Assembly (NCBI GenBank): GCA_009746045.1
Contig: RPFO01000041.1
Location: 9,270,468-9,330,467, forward strand
From: Mesostigma viride
Lineage: Eukaryota > Streptophyta > Mesostigmatophyceae > Mesostigmatales > Mesostigmataceae
Direction: 5' to 3'
Length of the DNA stretch: 60,000 bases
Shown in pieces: positions 48,422 to 59,841 of the stretch. The position numbers and the translations under genes were made by a program. The notes below the pieces were generated by a model, which was given only the letters and a program-made list of their open reading frames with translations, made no database searches and had not been told where the DNA came from. Each line of letters begins with the position of its first letter. The stretch's first letter is position 1.

Positions 48422-51317
48422 CTAGCTCCGAAACATGACATTGTCTTCATACTCGCCGCCAGCACCATCCTCCCCTACATTATAGAGCCGCCCATCCGCC
48501 CGCCCAGGGAACTCCTCCTCATAGACGGCGCCCCCGGCGCCCCCACCCCCGTCATCACCCCCTTGGTCCCCGTAACCGCCCCCACCACCGCCAGCATAAC
48601 TGCCCCCACCACTGCCAGCAAAACCCCCGCCACCGCCGCCACCATAACCGCCGCCACTGCCTCCAGTATTCCCGCCGCCGTTCCCCCCGCCGCTGCCTTT
48701 TCTCCGCCGGAACTTTGGCGCGGGGAGGAACGGGTTATACCCGCAGTATCGGTTGTGGTAAGCGGCCTCGTCCGTGTCCCCCGGCTTGAACCGGCACATC
48801 TTGATGTGGCCCTCTACTGCCATCTGCTCCACGAGCGCTTCCTCCGTCGCAAACGAGTGGACGGGGTCCCCTTCCTTGCGGCTGCCCACGCCCTGTGGTG
48901 ACGCGGGGAGGTGGCGACAGGGGAGGAAGGGGCGGGGAAGAAAAGGAACAAAAGGATGGGGTGCGATCATTTCGAGAAGGTAAACTACTATTTATTATGA
49001 AAGGTAAACGACTACTATGAGAAGGTATAGAATGAGACGGGGGAGTGGAAAGACGAATCTGGAGGGGCGAGAATATAGCCGGAGGGGAAGAAGAAAAAAT
49101 CAGCTTGCTAGTGCGTAACTGGTAGGTACTAGCCAGCTGCCTGGTCGCTCTCCCTACACGATCATCCTATCTATCTTAATGTTAGGATAGAGTGTTAGGG
49201 ATAGAGGACTGCAACTTTACAGGATAGCACCGCCATCCACTGCATTAGTGCCCTCACTTGCACGGGGCTTGGTTTCGCTCTTACTTGCACGGGGCTTGGT
49301 TTCGCTCTAACTTGCACGGGGCTTGGTTTCGCTCTTACTTGCACGGGGCTTGGTTTCGCTCTTACTTGCACGGGGCTTGGTTTCGCTCTCACTTGCACGG
49401 GGCTTGGTAGAACGACCCCACCTGGGCAGCACCCATACCATGATCCTCCCAGGTAGCAACCTCCCCACCACCAGTCACCCACTCTCCCTTGAAGACTATT
49501 CTGGCTCTCCCCCACCCAAAAGAATAGTAAATGATAACATTACAATTTACTACTATGACTGATTATTCTTGCACCGTGATTTGAATCTTAACCTGGCAGC
49601 AGTGGTACGCGGCACTGTCACCCCCTCGATCTCGCACGGCCCTAAGTAGGTTCTACATTTACCATCCAGGTGCCTGCTAGGTCGACCAGATAGTGCCGAC
49701 ACTGTGACGTTACCTGGTAGTAGTGGTACGGCACCGTAACCCCCTCGATCTTGGACGACCCAAAGCCGTACACGGTGACCGCCTTGCAGAGGTGGCGCAG
49801 GAAGTATATGGCCACATAACCCGAGGACGGGGTGTTGCCGCCCAGGAACGGCCCGTAGCCCGCCTCGCAGAGCCGTACCCGGTATGAGACCAACAAGCGG
49901 CGCGCGGCCGAGATGACGCGGGAGGAGAGGTAGAGGATCTTGACGTCGGGGCGCATGCGGGTGACTTTGCGGTGCATCTTGTCAAACGCGCGGCCTGATG
50001 GGGGGGATGGGGGTATGAAAGGGGGTGCAATTGAGGGGGGCGGTTGCGGGTGATGAGGGAGGAACGATGACTTCAAGGAGTGGTTAATTCACGGATGAGG
50101 AGCGAAAATGCGGCACTATTATTTCATTCAAGGGGGGTGACAAAAGGGGTGCGGGAACGGGAAGGGTCGTGAGTGAAGGGGGGTTGGCTTGAGATAATGT
50201 CGATCCTGTTAGCACGTCTTGTAACTCATTCATTGCTCCTGAATTGCTCAACAGGGGGCTGCCTTGCGAGAATGTTGGGCAAGGAGGGGGGATTAGAATC
50301 AAGGAGAGATGGAGGAGATAAGGGGTGCGTGGCGACCGGTAAAGAGTGACACACTGATAAGGAACTATACTCCCTAACAAGGGCGTTCCTTCCCCCTCAC
50401 CAGTGGAGCGCGTGATGATGAACCCACTAGACTCGGTGATAAGGAGCTATCTGATAAGGTACTATCTGATAAGGCACTATCTGTACTATCTAATATACTC
50501 CCTAACAGGGGCGTTCCTTCCCCCTCACCAGTGGAGCGCGTGATGATGATCGTCAGGCCATGCTCAATCGGCAGGTTCATCTCCACAAAGCGGCCCGAGC
50601 CATAGTGCGCGGTCCACAGCCTGAATCAACAGTTGCATCGTGGTTTCGTGGGGGTGGGGTGGGGGAGGGGGGAGGGGTATACACATCAGAACATGGCATA
50701 GGCACGGCTTGTTGCATTGTGTGTGCGTGTTTGTGTTCATGCGAGAGTGTGGTGTGGTGTGGTGTGGTGTGGTGTGGGGATGGGTAGGGGTGGGGGCACT
50801 GCCCATGTGCAATGGGTTTGCGCGCATGGGAGGCCGGTAGTGCACGCCTTGACAAGCAGCATGCCTTGACAAGCAACCATACAAGCAACAATAGCTACAG
50901 AGTAAATAAATAAAGAAAACATCGGTCCCTTCATGATCCCCTCGTCATGGAACCAGCAGCATGGTCTTCCCCGCCCCTTGTTTCCTTGTTACCAGAACCT
51001 TTCCTTGTTACCATCAGGTCCGCTAAGGCTTAGCTTTTCCCTGAATACCGTGATACGACAAATGAGAAAAACAGCGTGAATTAACTAATCAATTAAGTAA
51101 TTAATTGATTAAGTGCGGTCCCATTGGGGACACGCGCAGCACGTGTAGTGCTTTCCATCCCTTTATGTTGCACACTGGGAAGGGGGAGAAGATAGCCGTC
51201 TTCCCTCATGCCCGGAGGCAAGCCACACCACCAGCGTGAATACCGTACTATCAATATCTGTTCCACCTGGATTCAACAATGCCCATATGTGCCCAGGAAT
51301 AGTTGTCTCACTTGTAT

Positions 51318-51350
<33 letters not shown>

Positions 51351-52738
51351 CACTTTGCCCCGCAGCCTCTTGTTCCGGCCGGGCGGCCTTGTGGTAGCTG
51401 TGGGCAGCCGCTGGATCCCACGGGGACTCACTACCTTGCCTGCATGGGGGGCCAACAGAATCAGAATTGGTATTTGTATTCGCACACTGTCCTCCTGACG
51501 GTGGTGCTCGCCATGGTTCGGTCGGTTTCCCCCCACGCGAACATCCGGTCCGAGGATGCGGATGGCGCTGCCTTCTATTCCCCCACCCACCGGCCTGACA
51601 TCGTGGTGCTGGACTTTGAGGGGGGTGGCCGGCATCTGCTTATTGACGTTTCGGTGGCGCGGCCCTTGGCTCTTAGCCACGTGGCTGGGGCCTCCCTCAC
51701 GGCAGGTTACACGGCGGACCGGGCGGAGCGGGCCAAGCTCCTGGCCTACGGCGACGTCGGGCACCATCGTGTGGTGCCCTTTGTCCTGGAGGAGTTTGGG
51801 GCCATGGGGCCCCTGACCTCCGCCTTCTTCAAGGAGTGTTGCCGGCTCCGGGAGGACCGGCTGGACCTGGAGGGCCAGCGGGCCCCATGGTCGGCGCGGA
51901 CCTGGACGTCATATTGGCGTCAGCGCTTGTCGGTGGCGCTGACTCGGGCCATGGCTGACATCATGCTCCGCCGTACGCGGGCTAATTTTGCGGTGCAGCA
52001 GGGCTACTAGGTTCCTCCCGTTAGGAGTTTCCATCGGTCTTATCGTAGTATCGAGCTTTGACATGGCTCTGTATATAGGTTTATAGCTGGGCGTTTGCTT
52101 TGGTTTGAGTGATTTCACTCTGCTGTAACTAATCATATTTTTATAATATATATATACTATAGGACCTATGCCATAGATTCCGCGATAAGGCGAGATGAAG
52201 TGAGGCAACTATGCCTGGACGCATGGCGATCCAACGTGGCGATATATATTCATTAAGAATGATAAATTACGGTGGTGAGATTGGCATGCAACATAAGGAA
52301 AACCCCGAAAAGAAGAACCCTGAAGAAATAGTAATCTGACACGGACATCCAAGGATCACGCCAGCTGCACAAGGTACAACTAACTACATCACAAAACTAC
52401 GACACGCAGCCACATCGCTGCCGGCCCACCATGCAGGCCTGGGAGGGATCTAGACCGCATGGGTCGCGACAAAGTCGGCCCGGGTGCGGCGGAATAACAC
52501 ATCAGCCACGGTGCGAGTGAGGGCGAGTGACAGGCGCTGCCGCCAATACGAGGACCACGTGCGGGCAGACCACAGGGCGGTCTGACCCTCGAGGTCGAGG
52601 CGGTCTTCACGGCGCTGGCAGCACTCGTGGAAAAACTCCGCTGTCTATATATGCCCTCCCCCACCTGCTCATGAGCCAAAAATGTGGTCTCCACGCCCGA
52701 ATGTTGACCACCCACTATCCTTGGACAGTCGCAACTAC

Positions 52739-52769
<31 letters not shown>

Positions 52770-54240
52770 ACAATAATAATAATAATAATAACAACAACAA
52801 TAATAATTCTTTCTTTTGGTAATGACCTCCCATAGTAATCTATAAGTACTGTTCCGCACCGAATGGCTCAGCAGTAAGCAGCAAAAGCCCAGCTCTCACC
52901 CATGCGTTTACTAGCTATTATACTCGCTACTAGTGCGATTACTATTGATCCTAGCGTTTTCCTAATTGCTCCTCCACCTATTCCACTACCTACTATTCTA
53001 GCTAGTATTCATTCGTGCCATTTGATATCCCCCACCCACGGGTTCTAGTAATCTTTCAACATTAGTGTTCCCTACGTGCCCCCACCCACCGGTTCATTAG
53101 CCAAAACGTGGCCTTCCCACCCACGTGTCAACTAGCTAATGTCCTTGATACTAGTTCCCTTGTATATTTGCTTCCCCTTCCACATCAGTTGCTATTCTAC
53201 TTACAAGTCCAGTCATACTCCATGTTAGTATTCCATGAGAGTGGCCCCACCCACCGGTTCATGAGCCGAAACGTGGTCTTCCCGCCCACGTGCCGCCGAT
53301 ACATGGACCCTGTGGGTGCCTGGTTGACCCGCATGACGACATCGTGGCTGTCGATCGCACGCTCCCACGCGGCCAGCCTCAGCTCACCGCTATTCCCCAC
53401 GACCGCGCACGACCCAAAGCTGTACATGTGGCCGATGGCCTCCCCGTCCACCGGGAGAAAGGGGACGTTCCGATAATAGATCGTGTAGACACCCTTGAGG
53501 ATGCGGTCGTGGTTCGCCTGGTGGATGAAGATATCTGACTGGGCCAGGTTGCGGGGCAGGCCGAGCGGGAGCATGTACAGGTTGGGCCGCTCGGGCGCGC
53601 GCGTCGAGGAGCAGTCCCAGTAGGGACGGTGGGGTTTGTGGTGCCGCCCGCCGCCACCGGAGAGGGCCGAGGAGGCCACCGTGACGGTGCTGACCTCATC
53701 CTCCTCGTCCTCGCCGTCGCTGTCCTCATCGTCGTTGCCGCCGATGTCATCGAAAGCGCCGATGTCGTCATCGTCGTCGTCGCCAAGGGCATCCAGGGAC
53801 CCTGGCACGGGGGAGCCACCGGAATCCGCGCCCCACGCGATGCCTGAACGAGATGGGTCCCCGATTAGGGCCGCCACCCCTAGGGCCGCCCCATCGGTGA
53901 GCGCATCTCGTGATGGGAGAACTGATGGGACCAAGGAGGATGACGTCACCGGGACGCTCTTGTCCCGGACTTGCAGCTCCGGCCCCACAAGCACCAGCAG
54001 GCCGCTGGCACCCTGGCTCTGGTCGTGGGAGGGATCGGGCAGAGTGTGCTGGGGCACGCTGGAGTAGAATCCATCATGGGAGTGAGAATGGGGCCGTTTG
54101 CGGCTAGCAAGGCCGATACTCTCGACGCCCTCGCCCTCGCCCGCCAGCTGCTGGTTACGGGTGCTGCTCCACAGGATGAGTACGGAGACGGCGCAGAGAA
54201 GCGCGACGATGACGCCCCGCGACTGCCGTACCGTCAGCAT
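48422..54240 (-). CDS. GT29 sialyltransferase-like glycosyltransferase, four exons
   Basis: Exons 54240-53255, 50620-50529, 49994-49714 and 48892-48422 join with consistent phases (2, 1, 0) to 610 codons. It is a type II Golgi-type protein: a short N-terminus, then the membrane anchor GVIVALLCAVSVLILW, then an acidic low-complexity stem. Sialylmotif L: CAVVGNSGELRLAAWERA and VVMRVNQAP. Exon 2: SGRFVEMNLPIEHGLTIIIT. Sialylmotif S: GGNTPSSGYVAIYFLRHLC and VTVYGFG, with motif III YHYY. Motif VS: HSFATEE, in the last exon, followed by a Gly-rich tail. Plant and algal GT29 proteins may transfer sugars other than sialic acid (for example Kdo-like), so the donor is unknown. Splice donors are GTGGGT, GTGAGG and GTAACG. 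Confidence 0.9.
49255..49410. repeat. 28-bp tandem repeat, six copies
   Basis: ACTTGCACGGGGCTTGGTTT with CGCTCT(T/C)A recurs every 28 bp in the last intron of the GT29 gene. Confidence 0.95.
49575..49650. repeat. Degenerate copy of the GT29 exon 3 edge
   Basis: ACCTGGCAGCAGTGGTACG and CACCCCCTCGATCT here match ACCTGGTAGTAGTGGTACG and AACCCCCTCGATCT at the real 3' edge of exon 49994-49714. The copy includes the donor region and lies about 130 bp into the intron. Confidence 0.7.
50369..50549. repeat. Duplicated GT29 exon 2 edge with splice donor
   Basis: The 22-bp exon end plus about 30 bp of intron (CCTTCCCCCTCACCAGTGG, plus strand) occur at 50,369-50,421 and, as the real junction, at 50,497-50,549. 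The copy holds an intact GTGAGG donor 128 bp downstream of the real one. Confidence 0.85.
51303..52010 (+). pseudogene. Non-LTR retrotransposon 3' end: zinc finger and restriction-like endonuclease
   Basis: The plus strand encodes the C-terminus of an R2-like RT polyprotein. A CCHC motif (CGSCGQPLDPTGTHYLAC, CX2CX9HX3C) is followed by RPDIVVLDFEGGGRHLLIDV, which fits the PD...D core of restriction-like endonucleases that nick the target. It ends RRTRANFAVQQGY and TAG. The RT is missing; the frame upstream is a (CA)n(TA)n microsatellite, so the copy is 5'-truncated at about 51,355. It lies antisense in the first intron of the GT29 gene. About 240 bp of likely 3' UTR follows. Confidence 0.75.
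52450..52640 (-). pseudogene. Second, inverted fragment of the same non-LTR element C-terminus
   Basis: The minus strand encodes EFFHECCQRREDRLDLEG, WSARTWSSYWRQRLSLALTR and RRTRADFVATHAV, then TAG. This is clearly homologous to the last 60 residues of the plus-strand copy (FKECCRLREDRLDLEG...WTSYWRQRLSVALTR). The two copies face each other tail to tail. Here only the end of the protein remains. Confidence 0.8.
52660..53134. repeat. Decayed copies of the GT29 exon 1 edge, and (TAA)n
   Basis: The real exon 1 edge (CACCCACCGGTTCATGAGCC, plus strand, at 53,248) has copies at 53,085-53,134 (CACCCACCGGTTCATTAGCC) and 52,660-52,712 (CACCTGCTCATGAGCC). The copies extend through ACGTGGTCTTCC of the exon. 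A (TAA)n microsatellite lies at about 52,739-52,806. Confidence 0.75.
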
Positions 54241-55260
54241 CCGCGGCCTGCTCCTACCTGCAGGCGGATGAGGACCGCCAGAGGTGGATATGCAGTGGTA
54301 ATGCAGGGAACCGTACGCTACAGGATGTCCACCAGCATGCGCACAGCCAACGCATGTGATGCTGGCCGCTTTGTCGATGCCACCTACAATGCCATGTCGG
54401 TGCTGCACGCCTTGGCTGCACTCCCCCGGGCCAGAGGATGACATTCACATTCACAAGGTCCGATACTTCGGCAAATCACTTGACTAATGGGGGAGTCTCT
54501 GGGCATTTCGTCGCCTGATCTAGAGCAGATGCAGCCATGCACGAACGGACAGCTCGAGAAGACAGCCCACAAACCGCGCGTGAACACAGACGTTTGTTGA
54601 GCTATATATGTACTACTCTATGGACTGACTGGCAACCCCAAGCTTCGAGGCATGCTAGGCCCGTTCTTGTTTCCCAAATCATACGCTCATACCGGCATGA
54701 TCTACACATGATGCATTCATGCGCGTCAAGGAGGTCAATGCTACCAACGGGATAGAAAAATGCATCGCGAGGCTGCAACGAACTTGTCTGCCGAGCCGCC
54801 CAGTAATACCCTCGCATGGACGAAGCTACGACGTTTTCTTGCGTAATGCGAGGCCTGCTGCGAAATGGCTGCCGACTGGTGCAGCCCGAACGCCTTGCAG
54901 GCATTAGCAATTATTGGTGGCAAAATATGACCAGAGGACCAGTGGAGGGGATTAGAGATCTCGATGCATATACACCAGAGCGGAGAACGTTCACTTTCGT
55001 GTACGCAGGGGCTTCTAAATACTTTCAAGCGTCGGCGAAGCCAGGTATGGGATCACCTTCTCATGTACGGCAGAGTACTATGTCTGTTCAGATACCAAGC
55101 AGGTCTCGTTACTGCTTTGCGGTTTCGAGCGGAACCAATCCGCTTCGCTAAAAACCACAGTTTCTTCTTCTCAAACGTTTGTTTCGCAAACTTTATACAA
55201 CAAACTTTTTTTACAACAACAATAGGGAAAATCACAGTAACTGGCTGTCCGCGACACTCC
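54241..55260. other. Region upstream of GT29 gene
   Basis: It should hold the GT29 promoter and 5' UTR. Only short frames without known features are present. Confidence 0.35.
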
Positions 55261-55277
55261 CGGAGCTAGTGTATACA

Positions 55278-55430
55278 GGGGGGGGGGGGGTCTACCCCCC
55301 CCCCTACCCCCAAAACTGGGGGGGCGGGGGGTAAAGGGTCGGACCCACCCACCCACCCCAACAGAAAATTGGGGGGGGGGGGGTTAGGGGGCCGGGGTTT
55401 GGATGCAGACACCCCCCCCCCCTGAAAAAA
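55278..55430. repeat. Alternating poly-G and poly-C runs
   Basis: At least five runs of 7-13 C or G within 150 bp, partly complementary (for example ACCCCCCC and GGGGGGG), able to form hairpins or G-quadruplexes. No gene. It borders the TIR element at 55456. Confidence 0.85.
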
Positions 55431-55455
55431 GGGGTCGCCAGCCAAATTCTTTATT

Positions 55456-55904
55456 TGACGCTATTGGCGAGAACCCGGTCTACGCAAAGAAACTGGGTCT
55501 CGCAGATCGACCCCAAAATTAAATTTGACTAGCGCAATCGACAGATCTCTCCAAGGGAATTCCAAATCTGCCCTCGGGTAGTTGAAAGTCCTTTTCCGAC
55601 CAGGTGATAGACTTGTTACGAGACTGGCAAAAATGGCTCTAACGTCATTCTCTTACGCCAAGTAATCCAAAGTCGAGTATGGCAAGTACGAGGTAGGGTG
55701 GTCTGATCTCAAGTATAAGTAGCGCAATCGATAGATCTCGGTGAGGGGAGTCAGGATCTGCCACGAAAAGGCCGAACCTTGGTCCAAAATGGAAGATTGG
55801 GGTCGAAATCGGTCGGAATCCGATACATTTTGGGCAAAAAAATAATTAATTCGCCAAAATGTACCTTTCTGCTACCGTGGACCGGGTTCTCGCCAATAGC
55901 GTCA
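55456..55904. mobile_element. 449-bp TIR element (MITE-like)
   Basis: The left end TGACGCTATTGGCGAG continues to 55484; the right end (55876-55904) is its reverse complement with 28 of 29 positions matching. The interior has a diverged direct repeat (TAGCGCAATCGA(C/T)AGATCTC at about 55,530 and 55,720). No ORF. A target duplication was not clear, so the superfamily is not assigned. Confidence 0.75.
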
Positions 55905-56100
55905 TTTTCATAAGGGAGCGGGCCCAAGAACACATCCGGGTCGCACCCATGATTCTCCTAGCCCTGGCTATGATGGTAGGCTGAGCACAGCGTGCCTCCA
56001 AATTCAGCCATTTGTGGCATTGGAATTAACTTAGTTATACAATACCTACTTATTATAGCCAATCACATTAGACAACTCATACCTTGACCATGCTCATGTT

Positions 56101-56265
56101 GGCGGGGCGGAAACGGAGATTCGGCTGGCGGACATCATCTATGCAGACGACACCACCCTCTTCGAGGCCACTGAGCACGTGCAGACGTGGCTTGACTGCC
56201 TGGCAATCGAGGCCCGTGCAGTGGGGCTTGAGGTCAGCAAGAAGACAGAGGCTCTGGCGATTGGT
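56101..56265 (+). pseudogene. Reverse transcriptase fragment with YADD box
   Basis: The plus strand encodes 55 residues: AETEIRLADIIYADDTTLFE, WLDCLAIEARAVGLEVSKKT and EALAIG. Tyr-Ala-Asp-Asp is the catalytic motif C of non-LTR reverse transcriptases, and the following GLxVxxxKTxxL is motif D. It is a short isolated piece of an LTR-less retrotransposon, perhaps of the same family as the fragments at 51-52 kb. Confidence 0.8.
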
Positions 56266-56962
56266 GTTAGTTTTCCCAGAAAAAGTCCTAAATTTAGGAC
56301 CACTTGGAATATATACATGCAAACACCCTGGCATTCGTGCCCATGACAGATAACACACTTTTTTAGTTTCTATCAAAAACCTGGGGTCAAATAATTGCAT
56401 TTAGTGCATGAATGGGCCCTGCCACCTGCCAGACCTCTAAGCGCGAATTTGGTCAAAATGAGAATTTAGGACCAATAGGACCAATTGGTGTCAACGCATT
56501 ACCATGCTATCCACACGGTCCCTTGAGCATCTTACAAGCGCTAGGAGACCCTACGAGACCTTGGTTGGGATGGCGGGGCAGCGTATAACAAGGCCATACC
56601 CTGCTGTGGTTGCCTCTATATATACGCATGCTCACAGATGGTGCAGGTAATGCAATATACGGTTGCATGGTTGCTGAGGTTGCCCGGCTTGAACATGGCC
56701 CACCCCTTGCGGTAAACTTTCTCTAAGCATATATGCCAAACGTTCTTTGACATCATGGACATGCTGGCCACCACCCAGCGATGAAAAAACAATGCATTTG
56801 CATTGCAACTAACACATGAATGCAGCCAAATCAAGTTACAAAACAACGTTGTGCTAACATGCAACGCTTTGTGAGCGAATTCAGGGTGCATGTAACACGT
56901 AAACCATACTGTATATACTGTCTGAGAACACCCTGAACGACTGCAGGCCATAGGACCATGGT
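56266..56962. other. Region without recognisable gene
   Basis: Only short frames; no repeats noticed. Confidence 0.3.
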
Positions 56963-59056
56963 ATACATTTCTTGTTTTTGGTCCATTGGAGTTCATTTTT
57001 GTGTGCTAGGCTTTATACGGACAGCCTATACCACACCTTCAAACTCAGTGCACATCATTATCAAGTTGGTTATTGTAGCACCATGCTGGGGGCCCAGCAT
57101 ACTCGAACACAAGGTGTTGCCCCTCTTAGCAGCGTGGGTGGGTGGGTGGGAGCTGAAAAGAGGCCTCCCTACGTCCCCTACACCACTCTAAGTACTGACT
57201 ATCATTCACATTGCGCCACGCATGCCTGCCGGCTGGCGCAGGTACAAGGTGTACTGACTGCCAATCACAGTTGCGCCACGCCTGGCGGCTGGCGCAGGTA
57301 ACAAGGTCTAGTGACGTACGTTAGAAGCTACCTAGGCCTGCACTCCGGAACCACACTCAGCCTCGGCACAAAAAGGGCCGGCCGGTGCAGTACCTTCGTG
57401 ACAAGCGCTAGTCTTACGCTACCTACGGCAGGTCGGTCCCCTTTGAGCCCGTCCACGCGTCATATATAAAATGAGCGAAGCTCAGCAAATACATTTCTTG
57501 TTTTTGGTCCATTGGAGTTCCTTCCCACCAAGAGAAACATTTATTTTACATTTTTGTGCGCTAGGCTTTATACGGACAGCCTATACCACACCTTCAAACT
57601 CAGTGCACATCATTATCAAGTTGGTTATTGTAGCACCATGCTGGGGGCCCAGCATACTCGAACACAAGGTGTTGCCCCCACACCTCCTTCCTGGCCACCA
57701 AGGTTGTCGCCAACCTTGGTGCCGAGTTTCTTTCCCCCCATGGCCCCCCTCCTGCACGCTGCCACGGCTGTACTGCCGCCCCCGTGTGGCCGCTACGGTT
57801 TCCCGGCGGACGCAGGGCGGCACCCATGTCGTTCCCCCCGTTAGGGGGCGGTTTCCAGCGGCTGCTCATTAGGCCTTACGCCCCCGGACCGTCTCTCACA
57901 AGCCCAAGACCCATCACCAGCCCCACCCCCGAGGCTGGGATTTCCCGGCATTGAAACCTTTGTGGCGATAGGCCCTCTACCCTACCAAGGCCTTGGCTTG
58001 GAAACTGCTTAGCCAAGGCCCTGACCAGGGCTTGTGTTGTTGTAGGAAATTTTTTATGGCATAGAGATGCCCCCCTGGCTGAACCGAACTCTTTATCGCT
58101 TTTCCTATAATGCATCATACAGGATAAAAACAAGGCGATAAAACAGCAAGAATTTCAGCCCCGCCAGGCGAACATTCTTTGCTGAAAAACTGGGCAATGA
58201 TGAAGAGCGCGCTCCTCCCACCAAGATTCGCTCCAGCCCCGCATCCTCCCCGAAACTCCCGTCTGGCCACAGGCCGAAAGATCGGGTCCGCTGTCAGGCT
58301 CTTGGCAGTTATGGGCTACCCTGGCACCCCGCGCTAGCCATCTCCACGTTTAAGGCAGATTCGCCTCCACCTGTGATTCTTTCCACCGTAGCCGCTGGCC
58401 CTGGCCTGTATGGCTCCTTCCCTGACGTTGTCCGACTGAAAACGCAGCTTCCCCAGTGTCAGGAAGCTGCTTGCCGCACCCAGGGGTAGAGGGGAATCGT
58501 CAGTGGGCCCAGCGCCGGAAATCACACCCATTTACTTAAATCGTAGAGCCCCCCACCCAACAACCATTACCGTGGCCTGTAACGGTAGGTGGCGAACATA
58601 AAGAACTTTATTCCAGGCCTCTCCACGCCCGGAGAGGCCGATAGCATCGTCTTACATTCAGCGCAGCCGCCATAGCGGCCAGCCGACCTTGCCAGCAAAT
58701 GCTGGGATCAAGTTGCGAAGCTGAAAAGAGGCCTCCCTACGTCCCCTACACCACTCTAAGTACTGACTATCATTCACATTGCGCCACGCAGGCCTGCCGG
58801 CTGGCGCAGGTACAAGGTGTACTGACTGCCAATCACAGTTGCGCCACGCCTGGCGGCTGGCGCAGGTAACAAGGTCTAGTGACGTACGTTAGAAGCTACC
58901 TAGGCCTGCACTCCGGAACCACACTCAGCCTCGGCACAAAAAGGGCCGGCCGGTGCAGTACCTTCGTGACAAGCGCTAGTCTTACGCTACCTACGGCAGG
59001 TCGGTCCCCTTTGAGCCCGTCCACGCGTCATATATAAAATGAGCGAAGCTCAGCAA
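56963..59056. repeat. Tandem duplication B-A-B'-X-A'
   Basis: Block B (56963-57123) recurs as B' (57489-57678, with an extra 27 bp). Block A (57151-57488) recurs as A' (58719-59056); A and A' are both 338 bp and nearly identical. The second unit carries a 1.04-kb segment X (57679-58718) where the first has a 27-bp GGGT-like spacer. A itself contains an imperfect internal tandem repeat (ACTGACT...GGCTGGCGCAGGTA) and ends with TATATAAAATGAGCG. No ORF with a known domain. A could be an LTR, but no target duplication flanks A...A'. Confidence 0.8.
58616..58639. repeat. Perfect 9-bp stem hairpin in segment X
   Basis: GGCCTCTCC, 6-nt loop ACGCCC, GGAGAGGCC. Possible terminator-like or folded RNA structure; function unknown. 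Confidence 0.6.
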
Positions 59057-59135
59057 TTATAACTAACACATGAGTAAAACTGCTCTTACGCATGTGTGTT
59101 TTAGCTGCAGCGGACGACGAAGATAGAGACGTAAG

Positions 59136-59692
59136 TGTTACGTCGCGTAACAATCTGTCGTAGTTACGGACGTAAATTAGGTCCTTTGCCTCGGTCGTCC
59201 CTAGGTTTACGTGTAGTTTGTACTGGTGGACACTGTTGTCCTCGTAACAGTACCGTGGTGCATTGGATGCATTTGGCGTCGCGCCGCGTACTTTATTAGT
59301 GGTCCTTATCCTTCGGGTAGAATGTAGTGGACCAGCGTGCATCTGTGCATTTGTAGGCGAGGGCCAGGTCGGCCCGAGCATGCTGGACCGTTGGTGATCA
59401 TTTATGCACGTTCTACCCCTCGTGTTGACACTCGGCGTGTGTTAAATGAATTAACACATATTAGCTTGGGTCATGGCAGTGTAGTTGTGTTTCCTTCCTC
59501 TATTCCTGGAGTAAACGGGTTTGTGTAAATGGCTTATGGCGTATTATAGTAGCACATACGTAAATGCATTGAGATCTGGATCGTCTCGTTCGTCTTTCGC
59601 TAGGGGTTTAACTAGAGGCGGCCTCACTAGTTTAGGTAGCCTTAGTAGGCCGGGTAGAGGTAGAGGTGGCGGTAGAGGTTTAGGACGTAACA
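59136..59692 (+). repeat. 5' LTR of a third gypsy family member
   Basis: 557 bp from TGTTACGTCGCGTAACA to GACGTAACA, clearly homologous to but diverged from the LTRs at 6072 and 20105. The leader follows, so it is the 5' LTR of an element running off the right edge rather than a solo LTR. Confidence 0.88.
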
Positions 59693-59841
59693 ATGGACTC
59701 GGAGGAACTTTCGTAGGTAGAGAGCGAGACGACGATCCCCTGCCACATACGCCTTTGCATCAACCCTTCCGCGTCCAGGGAAATGAAGACGACACCTACT
59801 TGACAGGTAATGGGCGGGTCGCCTGCAAGCTGGGGGGGTAG
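59536..59841 (+). CDS. ORF0 of third gypsy family member
   Basis: 101 residues, MAYYSSTYVNALRSGSSRSS to LTGNGRVACKLGG. It has the same start, frame through the LTR end and PBS, RG-rich centre (RGRGGGRGLGR) and stop position as the copy at 6489-6791. Changes relative to that copy keep the frame. A TATA-like TTTATAAATAG is at 59903-59913, downstream of the ORF. Confidence 0.5.
   Translation: MAYYSSTYVNALRSGSSRSSFARGLTRGGLTSLGSLSRPGRGRGGGRGLGRNNGLGGTFVGRERDDDPLPHTPLHQPFRVQGNEDDTYLTGNGRVACKLGG
59694..59705 (+). promoter_or_regulatory. Primer-binding site, third element
   Basis: TGGACTCGGAGG, one base after the LTR. It differs from the other two family sites only in the triplet after TGG(T/A). 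Confidence 0.5.

Noticed and set aside
57151-59056. A and A' as the two LTRs of a short retrotransposon
   Set aside because: No matching target duplication, no PBS or PPT seen, and block B is also duplicated, which fits a tandem duplication better.
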